DNA of 64,000 nucleotides from Flavobacterium sp. (lineage in GTDB: Bacteria > Bacteroidota > Bacteroidia > Flavobacteriales > Flavobacteriaceae), in contig NZ_JAIXTJ010000017.1 in assembly GCF_027483985.1 (NCBI RefSeq), forward strand, positions 144,685 through 208,684, written 5' to 3'. A model generated the notes under the pieces. It was not told where the DNA came from, ran no database searches, and saw nothing but the letters and a program-made list of their open reading frames with translations. The stretch's first letter is position 1. Each line of letters begins with the position of its first letter. Both the position numbers and the translations under genes were made by a program. Positions 26,336 through 35,790 of the stretch are shown here, piece after piece.

Positions 26336-27829
26336 TTAGTTTGGTTTGATTATTATAGTTTGTAATGCATTTTTTTGAATTGAAACAAGTTTTGATTGCT
26401 TGTTCAAATTTATTTCGATGGTATATTGATTATCCGATGGATTAAAAACTACTAAAGCTATGCTTCCATCAGGGTTTTTTACAGCTGTGGCTACAACATC
26501 TTTTGTATCTATTTTACAACCAATTTTAACAGCACCAGGACGCATAAACTTGCTAAAATGAGCCATTGTATAATATAAAGGTGTAAAATAAATTTCATCT
26601 TTTTCAGGATCAACTATCACTGGAGCGACGCACCAATTCTTGAACCAATTTGGTCCGCCTTGTTTATCTAGAACCATATTCCAATCAATCCAACCGTCGA
26701 CCCAATTATTAAGACATCCGATAATGTCGTTAGCATATCGATGAACAGGTGCATATTTTGGATGTAAATATTTTTCTTTTTCACTTGCCCAATCCCAACC
26801 CCAATCCGTGGCTTCTTTTTTCCAATACCAAGCATCGTCGCGCCAATGTGGAATTTCAGAATCGACACAACCTTCGGTTTCAATTAGGAATTTATTAGGT
26901 GCTTTTTTGTGAGCATATTGTAAATCGTCTGGGAAAACTTCATAGGTACTTTCATACCAATGGATAGCCATTCCGTCAAAATATTTAGAGGTGCTTTCAT
27001 CTTTATACATTTCGTTTGCCCATTCTTTGATTCCTGCTCGATTTTGGTCATATCCAAGTATCTTGACATTTCCCCAACCGTCTTTTTCTAATTTTGGTCC
27101 CATTTGCTTCATTACAAAATCAGTCATTTCTTTTGGAGAGAAAAGAGTACTTTCCCAATTATTTCCATTTCCGTGCGGTTCGTTTATAACGGTTACACCC
27201 CAAATATCAATACCTTCTTTTTTGTACGCATCTAAATATTTAGAAAAATACAAAGCAAAAACATCATTGTATCTTGGTAACAATTTCCCACCGATATAAC
27301 TGTTGTTATCTTTCATCCAAGGCGGACAAGACCAAGGTGACGCAACGATTTTAAAACCATCTTTAGAAATAGCTTTTGCCTCAAGAATCATCGGAATCAA
27401 ATCAGCTTTATCATCTTCTATTGTAAAATGCTCTAAAGTCATATCATCAACAACCTTGGCATACGTATAATTATTCAATGAAAAATCGCAAGACGCAATG
27501 TGTGTACGTGTTAACGAATAATTTGCTCCACTTTCACTAAAATATGCATCTAATATTTTCTTACGGTTTTCTTTACCTAATTTGTTTAATAAATAAGCCG
27601 ATGCTTCTGTAAAAGAACCACCAATACCGGTAATAGTTTGAAACTTTTCCTCCTCATTTAATTGTACGGTAACTTTCTTTTCATTTGTAGAAAATTCATC
27701 AATTTTGGTTAAAGAATTACCAGACTCAGAAGTTTCATAAACCTTAATATCTAAGGCAGTTTGACCACTTTTACAATTGTACATTGTGCCAATTATTAGA
27801 ATGAAAAATAGGTATTTAAATAGTTTCAT
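26336..27829 (-). CDS. GH30 family beta-glucanase lipoprotein
   Basis: A 497-residue GH30 enzyme (glucosylceramidase / endo-beta-1,6-glucanase clan GH-A). Lipoprotein signal with Cys 19 (IIGTMYNCKSG), so it is membrane anchored outside the cytoplasm. Motifs: FQTITGIGGSFTEASAY (about 63-79), the acid/base Glu 217 in INEPHG, and the nucleophile Glu 319 in IETEGCV; the C-terminal beta-sandwich ends QKNALQTIIIKPN. In laminarin-type loci GH30 enzymes remove beta-1,6 branches. It is 12 nt upstream of the transporter fusion and 3 nt downstream of the GH17 lipoprotein gene. Confidence 0.92.
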   Translation of the reverse strand: MKLFKYLFFILIIGTMYNCKSGQTALDIKVYETSESGNSLTKIDEFSTNEKKVTVQLNEEEKFQTITGIGGSFTEASAYLLNKLGKENRKKILDAYFSESGANYSLTRTHIASCDFSLNNYTYAKVVDDMTLEHFTIEDDKADLIPMILEAKAISKDGFKIVASPWSCPPWMKDNNSYIGGKLLPRYNDVFALYFSKYLDAYKKEGIDIWGVTVINEPHGNGNNWESTLFSPKEMTDFVMKQMGPKLEKDGWGNVKILGYDQNRAGIKEWANEMYKDESTSKYFDGMAIHWYESTYEVFPDDLQYAHKKAPNKFLIETEGCVDSEIPHWRDDAWYWKKEATDWGWDWASEKEKYLHPKYAPVHRYANDIIGCLNNWVDGWIDWNMVLDKQGGPNWFKNWCVAPVIVDPEKDEIYFTPLYYTMAHFSKFMRPGAVKIGCKIDTKDVVATAVKNPDGSIALVVFNPSDNQYTIEINLNKQSKLVSIQKNALQTIIIKPN

Positions 27830-27832
27830 AGG

Positions 27833-29113
27833 TTAATGACTTGGTGGAATTTGAACCGTTTTCATCAACAGTTCTTCACTTCCGTTAAAAGTTTTTACAA
27901 TACTATTTCCATTACGTTTTAATGATTTCAAAGAAAAACTGTTTTCCCACAAAGCGAATTTTACTTTGCCATCTACTGTAATAAGTCCGAAATGATTTTC
28001 AGAACCCTTTGGATTGCCGCTATCTTTCCAAGGTTCGTCAAAGGCTTCAAAGAAAAAACAAGAAATTCCTTCTTTATCGGTCCAATTTCGCATTGCCTTA
28101 TAATATGAAGCTTGTTTATATTCATCAGATGCTTTAGATCCTTCATTGCCATAAAAACCATCGGAGTTTGAAGCCCATCCTGTTTCTCCAATGTGAATTG
28201 GTTTACTTGGATTGATGCTTCGAACATAATTTTTTACCGTATTATATTGATTTTTAGCAAACTCTACAGAACGATTCATTGCGGCGTTCACCTTTTCAAT
28301 TTCAGAAAATGAAGCTTCGTTTGCCGGTACTTTCCAAAAATTTGGATTATAATGTGAATTGTGATAAGGATAGGTATGCATTGAAACATAATCAACAGCA
28401 TTAACTAAGGCTTCTAAATCTTTGGTTTTATAGCTTTCGTCAAGTCCACCCCAAGAAGCAAAATCATCTGATGAAGTAATCCACAAATTTTGATCTAACT
28501 TATTTTCTTTTTTGAGATTTTGAAGGTGATTTACCCATTTCAAAATAACATTGGCTTGCACAAAGTAGCTGGTTGCCCATTTTACCATTGCTTCATTTCC
28601 AACAGCAAGAATTTTTATAATATCAGGATATTGATTGGCTAAACGAACCGCTTCCTTTATCTCAACTTCATTTCGTTCACTTTCTTCAAAATGATTTGGT
28701 TCTTGATTGGTCCAAGCATTTTTGCAATCAATCCAAGCTCCTAACATTACATACATTTCAAAATTAGCATCCTCTTTTTTTAATTCTTGAATTGCTTTTA
28801 AAACTGTTGAAGCTTCCGCTAAATGAACATTATACGTTCGAATAACTTTAATATTTAAGGCCGATAATATTCGTAAATCTTCTTTGACTTCTTCAGTTGT
28901 TGGTTGAATATCTCTAGAGTTTTGTCGATAACCACCATAACAAATGGCTGAGTACTTTGGATTTCCTAAAATATCTTTTGCAGTCACTTCTTTATATTTT
29001 GTTTTTACTTCTCTTGAATGGGCTGATTTACACGAAAATTGAGCACATAACACAACTCCTAAAACTATACTTTTTAGAATTTTGGATAATGATATGTGAC
29101 TTGAAATTCTCAT
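27833..29113 (-). CDS. GH17 family lipoprotein
   Basis: A 426-residue lipoprotein (lipobox CAQFSC, Cys 28). The TIM-barrel resembles GH17: acid/base Glu 174 (LAVGNEAMVKW) and nucleophile Glu 310 (IHIGETGWAS), plus FFFEAFDEPWKD near the end. It is more distant from the two other GH17 domains here than they are from each other, and longer. As a surface or periplasmic enzyme it would process beta-1,3-glucan fragments before uptake. The start codon is one base after the stop of the phosphorylase-like gene, so the genes are tightly coupled. Confidence 0.85.
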   Translation of the reverse strand: MRISSHISLSKILKSIVLGVVLCAQFSCKSAHSREVKTKYKEVTAKDILGNPKYSAICYGGYRQNSRDIQPTTEEVKEDLRILSALNIKVIRTYNVHLAEASTVLKAIQELKKEDANFEMYVMLGAWIDCKNAWTNQEPNHFEESERNEVEIKEAVRLANQYPDIIKILAVGNEAMVKWATSYFVQANVILKWVNHLQNLKKENKLDQNLWITSSDDFASWGGLDESYKTKDLEALVNAVDYVSMHTYPYHNSHYNPNFWKVPANEASFSEIEKVNAAMNRSVEFAKNQYNTVKNYVRSINPSKPIHIGETGWASNSDGFYGNEGSKASDEYKQASYYKAMRNWTDKEGISCFFFEAFDEPWKDSGNPKGSENHFGLITVDGKVKFALWENSFSLKSLKRNGNSIVKTFNGSEELLMKTVQIPPSH

Positions 29114-29114
29114 A

Positions 29115-32100
29115 TTACTTTAAATCTTTTTCTAAAATATGAACCTCAATGTGATGAATTGTTCCTAATCTTCCGAATAAGTGTTGGCTTGTGGCTTCGT
29201 CTAGATGTAATGAATTTACTTTGTTAGATGTACCATCATTAAAAAACAATTCTAAATGTGATTCATTAGCAATCTTATAAATTATTGGCACTTGACAATA
29301 AGTAAATGCCAAAGAATTTATTTGCAGCGGAAGCACTTGATGATTAAAATGAATATCAACAAAATTGAAATCGGTTGGTTCATTTAAAAATTCTTCTTTT
29401 CGCAATAAACACGGGTTAAAATACAAACAGCCATTTTTTACAAAAACACCTAATTCTCCAAAACGAGATAAGATATCTTCTTTTACCTGTCCTGTCATTC
29501 CTGGTTGTTGCGCACCTTTACCTGCTGGCGTGTGTGAATAAGCATCGGTAGGAAAAGCACCATATAATTGCGGCGATTTGTGAACGCCGATACCTTCATT
29601 TATTTCATAATAATGTTCTAAAAGTCGGCCAATAACCTCATCTGATTGATTTTCTTCAACGGCTTTTAAACAACATTCTTGAACGGCTAATTGCAATTTA
29701 GAAACCATATGCCAATAAATTGAACCTAAACCTTCATAACCATAAAAAGTTCCTGAACGACCTGTAAAAGCTTTGTGATTAAAAACATTTTCGAAAATTT
29801 CCTCAACTAAACTCGCTTCTTGTTGCACTAAATTTGTGTATTCTTCTCTAGATTTTAGATTACTTAAAGCGGCTTTTAGATTACTTGCATTATTGAAGTT
29901 TCCGTTGAAGTGAAAATCTCCGTTACTATCTTTTTCTAAAATTTGTTTGTTGTTATCTTCCACCAACGCTGTTAGCAACCTAGAATTTTTAACGGCTTCT
30001 TTTGGTATTGTATTTTTGTCTAAAAATTTTGGTAATTGCTTGTTTGGATATAAAAGATAGCTGTATTGATCTTCTCTAAAAAGAGCCGAATTTTTCAATC
30101 CGTCAAGAACTTCGAGTGCTTCTATGGACGTTAAAAAACCAGAACTTAATACTGAAACCTGACCTTCTAGCATTTCACTCAAATAGGAAATTGAAACTTT
30201 ATTGTTATCAACTGACATTAAATTATAAGCGTGGTATAATTTATCAATGCGTTGGTTAGCTTTTATAGAATGATCAATAAATGCTAGTGAAACTCTTGTA
30301 AAATTTTTCAAACCTTGCATCGAATGTGTGCGTTTTTTACCCCAAAATCCGCTATTATATACTTGATAACGATAATCGGACGCTGCTTTTCCTAAACGAT
30401 TTAGAATATTTTTTCGAGAAACATCGTCAATAGTTCCTGATAGCAAAGCTTCATTTTCTAGCAAACATTCTCTAATTTCGTGATAAAATTCTACCATTTC
30501 GTTAGAAATCTTGATATTTTCTAGAGCTGAATTATCTATTAAATTTTGGAAGAATTTCAAGAAGCGTCTCAAGTAATATAACGTAACCATTGAAACGCCG
30601 TTACCAACTAAAGCATTGTTTGCATCGTTCCATTCAGGTCGTTGTGTGTTTAACCAAATTCCAGCTTCTGGAATAAAATTAGACATCTTAGATAAAACTG
30701 TTGCCAGTATTTTTTCAATAAAATTTACGTGATAAATTTCTTTATCGTTACTTTTTAGCAAAGCACCATCAGCGCCAATTGATTTTTTTCTTTCGTTGAT
30801 GATAACTTCCCAATTGTGGTTGTAACCAATAGTGTCTTTTGGGTTTTTAAGAATTTCTTCATAAGGTTTTATCGTATAAGGAACAGCAGCATAGACAAAA
30901 CATTCTTTTTCAAAATAAGAATGCAATTTTCGAGGTTGGTGTTTTTCAATAAACTCTAAAAACTTTAATAAATAGATGATTTGATGGTCGCCCCAATATC
31001 CTATATAAGACCAAGGATTATCAGGTTCGATGGTTTCCCAATCAAATCCATCTTTGGTGACACGATAAGGATTGTAACCATCGAATGTTGAAGCGTTCAA
31101 AAATTTATGAATCATACTATCGATAAAATTCGGAAAAGAGTGTGCTAAAGCTTCCCAATTTTGAAAAATATCGCGCCAGTTTCCTTCATAATCTAATATT
31201 TTGGAGCCATCAATCTCACTTTGCGTATTAATTGAAAATTTATTCCACGGACGACTTGGATCACCGTGTCTTCTGCTAAATTTTAAAGGTAAATATTCAA
31301 TACACAATCGCTCGAAATCCACATCATTTTGTTGTGATGCTAACTCATTTAGTTGTGCGAGTAAGAAAGTTTCTGATAAATTATTTAAAACATTCTTAAG
31401 CTTTTCGTAAACGATTTTATTTGCTTTCGCCACATAATTTATAAAATCAGATTTTTCTATTTGATAATTAAAATCAAATATTCCGCCGCGCATTATATTG
31501 AAAAGCGTATTTGAAAAATGACGTGTGTCTCTTAAATTATCAGCTGTAGCTTGAAGTGCATCTGAAGTCGCGTTGAGTTCAATAAGTTTTTTCGTGCCCA
31601 ACTCTACATCACTACTAATTTTATCTTCTAAGTTTTTATCGGATTGAATAGCATCAATAGTACTAATAATATCCGAATGATTTTGATTGACATTAGCAAC
31701 AATCATCCAATTTTTAGAAGCTTTTGAATTTAAATTAATTTCTGAATTTAAAAAATAAGCCCCTTTTTCTCCTTTAATATCGTCTTCTTGATTAATAACA
31801 TTTCCATTTCTGAAATTATTAACTTGTAGCGAAGAAACTAAATACTTCGGATTGTCTAATCCTAAAGACCAAACGATATTAGCTTTAAGAGCTTCACTTG
31901 GTTCGGCTTTATCGACAATAATAGCACTTAGAGCAAAAATTCCTAAGCCAGTTTTGCTATGTAGCTCACTGCGTTTATAAGCATCAACGAGATTACTGGT
32001 TGAACTTTGCAAATCACTGCTAACGCCATAAGGCATAATGTTTTGAACTCCGTCTAAAACTACTATCTTGTAATCAGTATCAGAATTATTAAAAAGTTCT

Positions 32101-32525
32101 GATTTTCTGACAAAGCCAAATTTATTACTTGAATTCCATTGGTATTGAAATGATAAGCCTAAGTCGTGATTGATTTCTTCAAAAAGAATTTTGTTACCGT
32201 AATAGTTTTTATAAAGGTTTCGTGTAATATTAAATCGGTTTGTGAAGCGTTGCGAAAATGGTTCCCAAATAAAGCGTTCGGTATCGGAATCAATTTGAAA
32301 AATAGTTTTGCTTCCGGTAATATCAGCTGACTCCGTAATTTTATCGTCTGTGTAATATGGGAACAGCGCGAATTCGGCATTCTTTCTTCCTGCTGTTAGT
32401 CCGCCATTACTTGAAATGAACATCCAATGATTAGAGTCACTTACTATACTCATAAAAAATGGCCTCATTCTATCGGAGTTTTCTATCTTATAAAATTTTT
32501 CGCCTCCTATTTCAATTAATTGCAT
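29115..32525 (-). CDS. Probable GH149-type beta-1,3-glucan phosphorylase
   Basis: A 1136-residue cytoplasmic protein (no signal peptide). An N-terminal beta-sandwich (NGGLTAGRKNAEFALFPYYTD; FEEINHDLGLSFQY) precedes an alpha/alpha-barrel containing DYEGNWRDIFQNWE, NPWSYIGYWGDHQIIYLLK and RPEWNDANNALVGNGVSMVT, where the W-N-D resembles the catalytic Asp region of GH94-related inverting phosphorylases. The size and context (GH16, GH17, GH30, sugar symporter) fit GH149, the bacterial and algal beta-1,3-oligoglucan phosphorylase family; GH161 is the alternative. It would release glucose-1-phosphate from imported laminari-oligosaccharides. A large hairpin lies in its leader (32551-32620). The family is assigned from memory, without a profile search. 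Confidence 0.75.
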   Translation of the reverse strand: MQLIEIGGEKFYKIENSDRMRPFFMSIVSDSNHWMFISSNGGLTAGRKNAEFALFPYYTDDKITESADITGSKTIFQIDSDTERFIWEPFSQRFTNRFNITRNLYKNYYGNKILFEEINHDLGLSFQYQWNSSNKFGFVRKSELFNNSDTDYKIVVLDGVQNIMPYGVSSDLQSSTSNLVDAYKRSELHSKTGLGIFALSAIIVDKAEPSEALKANIVWSLGLDNPKYLVSSLQVNNFRNGNVINQEDDIKGEKGAYFLNSEINLNSKASKNWMIVANVNQNHSDIISTIDAIQSDKNLEDKISSDVELGTKKLIELNATSDALQATADNLRDTRHFSNTLFNIMRGGIFDFNYQIEKSDFINYVAKANKIVYEKLKNVLNNLSETFLLAQLNELASQQNDVDFERLCIEYLPLKFSRRHGDPSRPWNKFSINTQSEIDGSKILDYEGNWRDIFQNWEALAHSFPNFIDSMIHKFLNASTFDGYNPYRVTKDGFDWETIEPDNPWSYIGYWGDHQIIYLLKFLEFIEKHQPRKLHSYFEKECFVYAAVPYTIKPYEEILKNPKDTIGYNHNWEVIINERKKSIGADGALLKSNDKEIYHVNFIEKILATVLSKMSNFIPEAGIWLNTQRPEWNDANNALVGNGVSMVTLYYLRRFLKFFQNLIDNSALENIKISNEMVEFYHEIRECLLENEALLSGTIDDVSRKNILNRLGKAASDYRYQVYNSGFWGKKRTHSMQGLKNFTRVSLAFIDHSIKANQRIDKLYHAYNLMSVDNNKVSISYLSEMLEGQVSVLSSGFLTSIEALEVLDGLKNSALFREDQYSYLLYPNKQLPKFLDKNTIPKEAVKNSRLLTALVEDNNKQILEKDSNGDFHFNGNFNNASNLKAALSNLKSREEYTNLVQQEASLVEEIFENVFNHKAFTGRSGTFYGYEGLGSIYWHMVSKLQLAVQECCLKAVEENQSDEVIGRLLEHYYEINEGIGVHKSPQLYGAFPTDAYSHTPAGKGAQQPGMTGQVKEDILSRFGELGVFVKNGCLYFNPCLLRKEEFLNEPTDFNFVDIHFNHQVLPLQINSLAFTYCQVPIIYKIANESHLELFFNDGTSNKVNSLHLDEATSQHLFGRLGTIHHIEVHILEKDLK

Positions 32526-32550
32526 AAATCAGTTTGAATGTTTGTGGGTT

Positions 32551-32620
32551 ATTCCTACTAACAACCGACTCAATGAAAATTTAAAAAAATTCAACTAAGT
32601 GCATTGTTGTTAGTAAGAAT
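32551..32620 (-). promoter_or_regulatory. Long intercistronic hairpin before the phosphorylase gene
   Basis: ATTCCTACTAACAAC (32551-32565) and GTTGTTAGTAAGAAT (32606-32620) pair over 15 bp; in the minus-strand RNA the single non-Watson-Crick position is a G-U pair. The loop is 40 nt with an A/T-rich centre. It lies between the PKD/CBM gene stop (32656) and the phosphorylase ATG (32525), with no U run directly after it. It may stabilise or segment the polycistronic mRNA, or act as an attenuator. Confidence 0.6.
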
Positions 32621-32655
32621 ACCTATTTATTTAATAAATGGTTAAGTTTTTTTTA

Positions 32656-33426
32656 TTACGGAAGTTCGACAAGTGTTACGTTATCAATATTAACAGTTCC
32701 GGTAGCTGCACCCATATCAAAAAGAACTCTTGAATTTGCACTTGTAAAATTGGCTACTAAATCAATACTGAAATTTTGAACAGCGGTTGTTAAGTTTCGT
32801 GTTACAGTTGCATTGGTAAATGGCGCTCCACTCAAACCGATTCCAACGATCATACTTCTGTTAACGTTAGACCAAGCATCGAAAGTTAATCGATAAGTTT
32901 TTCCTTGTGTCATATTTTTCCCCACTTGAGATAAATTTACATCAAATGGATTTCCTGCCGCAGCAACATTGATAGAAAAATAGGTATTTCCTGCTTGTGA
33001 AACTAGAAGCGTAGCCGGAATAGGATTAGTTACACCAAGCGTCCAAGGCGAAGTTCCTGATTCAAAATTTCCGTTAGAAACTAAACCACCAGCAAATACA
33101 AATACAGAAACTTGACTAGTATAAACACTAGTCGCTCCAGTTGCATTATTTCTTGCAGTTAATTTTACTTGATATTGTCCTGTTTGGGTAAACGTTTTAA
33201 TTGGATTTTGAGCAGTTGACGTTGTAGTATCGCCAAAATCCCAAAGATAACTATCTGCATTTTCAGAAGTATTTATAAAGGGTATGGTTGCTGATGTTCC
33301 TTCTTGAACGAAAGTATATTTCGCCATTACTACATTCTCATTTGCATCATTATCATCAGAATTATCGCAAGCTACAAGGTTCAATAAAATAAATAATAAA
33401 CTAACTAATTTGATTGTTTTTTTCAT
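32656..33426 (-). CDS. PKD-CBM surface glycan-binding lipoprotein
   Basis: A 256-residue lipoprotein (LLNLVACDN, Cys 20). Residues about 36-110 form a PKD domain (SENADSYLWDFGDTTTSTAQN ends with the typical W-D-F-G-D core), and residues about 113-256 look like a CBM4/CBM9-type carbohydrate-binding jelly roll (LVSNGNFESGTSPWTLG; TYRLTFDAWS; VNIDNVTLVELP). Binding of glucan chains at the cell surface is likely. PKD-containing proteins of this kind occur in other flavobacterial laminarin loci. It lies 26 nt downstream of the GH16 lipoprotein gene. Confidence 0.85.
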   Translation of the reverse strand: MKKTIKLVSLLFILLNLVACDNSDDNDANENVVMAKYTFVQEGTSATIPFINTSENADSYLWDFGDTTTSTAQNPIKTFTQTGQYQVKLTARNNATGATSVYTSQVSVFVFAGGLVSNGNFESGTSPWTLGVTNPIPATLLVSQAGNTYFSINVAAAGNPFDVNLSQVGKNMTQGKTYRLTFDAWSNVNRSMIVGIGLSGAPFTNATVTRNLTTAVQNFSIDLVANFTSANSRVLFDMGAATGTVNIDNVTLVELP

Positions 33427-33452
33427 GATATATTATTTTTCTTATTATTTAT

Positions 33453-34334
33453 TTATTGATAAACTCTTACATAATCTACAAGCATGCGCTGCGGATAAGT
33501 TGTTTCAGCGTTTGGACTACCAGGTAAGTTACCACCAACAGCAAGGTTTAAAAGCATATAGAACGAGTTATCAAAAACCCATTCTCCGCCTTTTTCTTCA
33601 ACATCTTGTCTTGTAATTTGATTGTATAAAACATCGTCAACATACCAATTAATATGATTTTCAGTCCATTCTATACCAAAAACATGAAAACCTGTATCAA
33701 ATCGGTTATTGGCAAGATTATATTTTTTAGAAATACTATTTCCTCCGGAATAACCTGGTCCATGAATCGTTCCAAAAACTTCGGTTGGTTTATTTCCTAA
33801 ATACTCCATAATATCTATTTCTCCACATTGAGGCCAAAGTACGTTATCAGCTTCATAACTAGGTAAAGAGCTATCGCAGCTAACATTGTTACCAACAATC
33901 GATTGTGCTTCACAGAAATTTTGTCCTAACAACCAGAAAGCAGGAAACATTCCTTTACCTTGTGGCATTTTGATACGAGCCTCAAAGCGACCGTATTTTT
34001 GTTCAAATTTATTACGACTTTTAATTCTTGAAGAAGTATAACTTACTCCGCCAAAAGTTTCAGCTTTTGCAGAAATAATAAGATATCCGTTTTGGACAAC
34101 AGTATTCTCGGCTTTATAGAATTGTAATTCATTATTTCCCCAACCGTCATTTAATGGTCCGCGTCCGATATCAAAAGTCCATTTTGTTGGATCTGGTGCA
34201 CCGTTTACATCAAATTCATCTTGAAAAACCAAATTGAATTTAGTGGTAACTGTTTGCTTTTCGTCATTTGAACATCCTGCTAGTAGTGATACCAAAACCA
34301 AACCTAGAGTGCTTTTTACTATATTTATTTTCAT
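33453..34334 (-). CDS. GH16 endo-beta-1,3-glucanase lipoprotein
   Basis: A 293-residue lipoprotein (lipobox LAGC, Cys 21) that is almost entirely a GH16 laminarinase domain. Catalytic residues are Glu 172, Asp 174 and Glu 177 (QCGEIDIMEYLG), with FQDEFDVNG and the substrate-groove segment KGMFPAFWLLGQN, ending MLVDYVRVYQ. It would be cell-surface or periplasm anchored, in contrast to the secreted GH16 at the other end of the locus. It has 33-nt and 26-nt gaps to its neighbours, in one operon. Confidence 0.93.
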   Translation of the reverse strand: MKINIVKSTLGLVLVSLLAGCSNDEKQTVTTKFNLVFQDEFDVNGAPDPTKWTFDIGRGPLNDGWGNNELQFYKAENTVVQNGYLIISAKAETFGGVSYTSSRIKSRNKFEQKYGRFEARIKMPQGKGMFPAFWLLGQNFCEAQSIVGNNVSCDSSLPSYEADNVLWPQCGEIDIMEYLGNKPTEVFGTIHGPGYSGGNSISKKYNLANNRFDTGFHVFGIEWTENHINWYVDDVLYNQITRQDVEEKGGEWVFDNSFYMLLNLAVGGNLPGSPNAETTYPQRMLVDYVRVYQ

Positions 34335-34367
34335 TTTGTTTTTTTATTAAATGTTTTTATCTGCTAA

Positions 34368-35771
34368 TTAGTTATTATAAAAATAAATGTTATCAACATA
34401 AATAACAGAATTATCGCCGCCTTCAAGAATAATTTGTGCTAGATTAGATCTACTCAATAAACCAGGCATTGCCGAAAAAGGAATGTCAATCGATCTCCAA
34501 CTTTGAGACACCAAGAAAGGTGCTGTAAACGTTGTTGAATGTCTTGTATCATCACCTCCACCAAAAACGCCATTTGCACCGAAATCAACAACAATAACTC
34601 GAAGTTGTCTTCCAGGAGCAATAGGACCAGGAATAAAAGCATCTAAATGGATGTGTGTTTTAGAAGTTGCATTTACAGTTGGACTACTAAACTCAATACC
34701 AACAAAATTAAAGTTTGTATAATTTAAGATATTATCTCCTAACACATTAAAGTCGTTAGAAACTGTTGTTTGAAAAGGTTGCCAATACCCATTGTAATAA
34801 TTTACAGGAACATTAGCATAAGCATCTGAAAATATCGAAATTACGTTAGAAGGACTTCTTGTTGGAGTTGGCGCATTTACAAAAGTTCCAACGCAGTTTA
34901 TTGTTAAGCTACCATTAGCAGGCACACCACCAAAAGTTGCCGTGATAACCGTTGTTCCTGCACTTAGCGAAGTAACTACACCATTTGAATCTACACTAGC
35001 AACACTAGGATTAGAAGAGTTAAATTCTAAATAAGCAGGACTTATTGTAACTGTTTGATTGCTTCCGTTTGGCATATTAAATGTAGTCGCAACATTCGCC
35101 ACTGGAGTATTAATACCAACAAATGTTGTAGTTGTTTGGTTAATTCCATTTTGAATTGAAGCTTGTCCAGGAGCAATAGTTCCTAATTTTTCATACTTAA
35201 CATTATCAATCCAGAATGTATATCCTAAACCTCCTTCTGGACCTTCAGCATACCAAAACATACCTTTTTCTTGAACCAATTTAGACGCATTAGGAATTGG
35301 AATAATTACTTTTTGCCAATTAGTTGTAATACTAACATTTCTTAATGTCACGTTATATTTATTCAAACCAAAGTCATTACCATAACCTACTTCATTTAAG
35401 TAAGCACCTTTTGATCCTTTAACCCAAAAGGTAAGCGCATCATAATCGGTTAAATTTCTTCCAGCACCATCAATGAAAACTCCACCAGCATAACCGCCAT
35501 CGGCATCACCTTCATTAGGAACATCAAATCGCATCGAAGAAGTACCTTGATATTTTGTATCCGTGTCAACAGAAAAAGCTGTTAATTTTGAACCACCAAA
35601 AGCACCATAACCTAAACCAGCACTGAAACCATCAATGAAAACGTCTGGATTTTTGGAGAATGTTGATAAAGATGCATCGTCGGATAAATCTCTTTCACAA
35701 CTTATGTTTGTTAACATTAACAAAGCTAATAAGAAGGAAAACTTTAAATAATTAATTTTTAAATTTTTCAT
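34368..35771 (-). CDS. Surface lipoprotein with Ig-like (BIG2) and CBM-like domains
   Basis: A 467-residue lipoprotein starting MKNLKINYLKFSFLLALL, lipobox LTNISC. I reject the longer open frame to 35855 because it would overlap the upstream gene and bury the signal peptide. Domains: a jelly-roll-like domain (about 30-195; GFSAGLGYGAFGG, YDALTFWVKG, YTFWIDNVKYEKLG), a BIG2 Ig-like domain (NPSVASVDSNGVVTSLSAGT, about 225-290), and a C-terminal domain (VISIFSDAYANVPVNYYNG to YVDNIYFYNN). The C-terminal domain resembles that of the T9SS protein at 42164. Likely a glucan-binding surface protein occupying the position that SusD-like or SGBP proteins take in other loci. Confidence 0.82.
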   Translation of the reverse strand: MKNLKINYLKFSFLLALLMLTNISCERDLSDDASLSTFSKNPDVFIDGFSAGLGYGAFGGSKLTAFSVDTDTKYQGTSSMRFDVPNEGDADGGYAGGVFIDGAGRNLTDYDALTFWVKGSKGAYLNEVGYGNDFGLNKYNVTLRNVSITTNWQKVIIPIPNASKLVQEKGMFWYAEGPEGGLGYTFWIDNVKYEKLGTIAPGQASIQNGINQTTTTFVGINTPVANVATTFNMPNGSNQTVTISPAYLEFNSSNPSVASVDSNGVVTSLSAGTTVITATFGGVPANGSLTINCVGTFVNAPTPTRSPSNVISIFSDAYANVPVNYYNGYWQPFQTTVSNDFNVLGDNILNYTNFNFVGIEFSSPTVNATSKTHIHLDAFIPGPIAPGRQLRVIVVDFGANGVFGGGDDTRHSTTFTAPFLVSQSWRSIDIPFSAMPGLLSRSNLAQIILEGGDNSVIYVDNIYFYNN

Positions 35772-35790
35772 TTTTTGAATTTTTTTTAAA

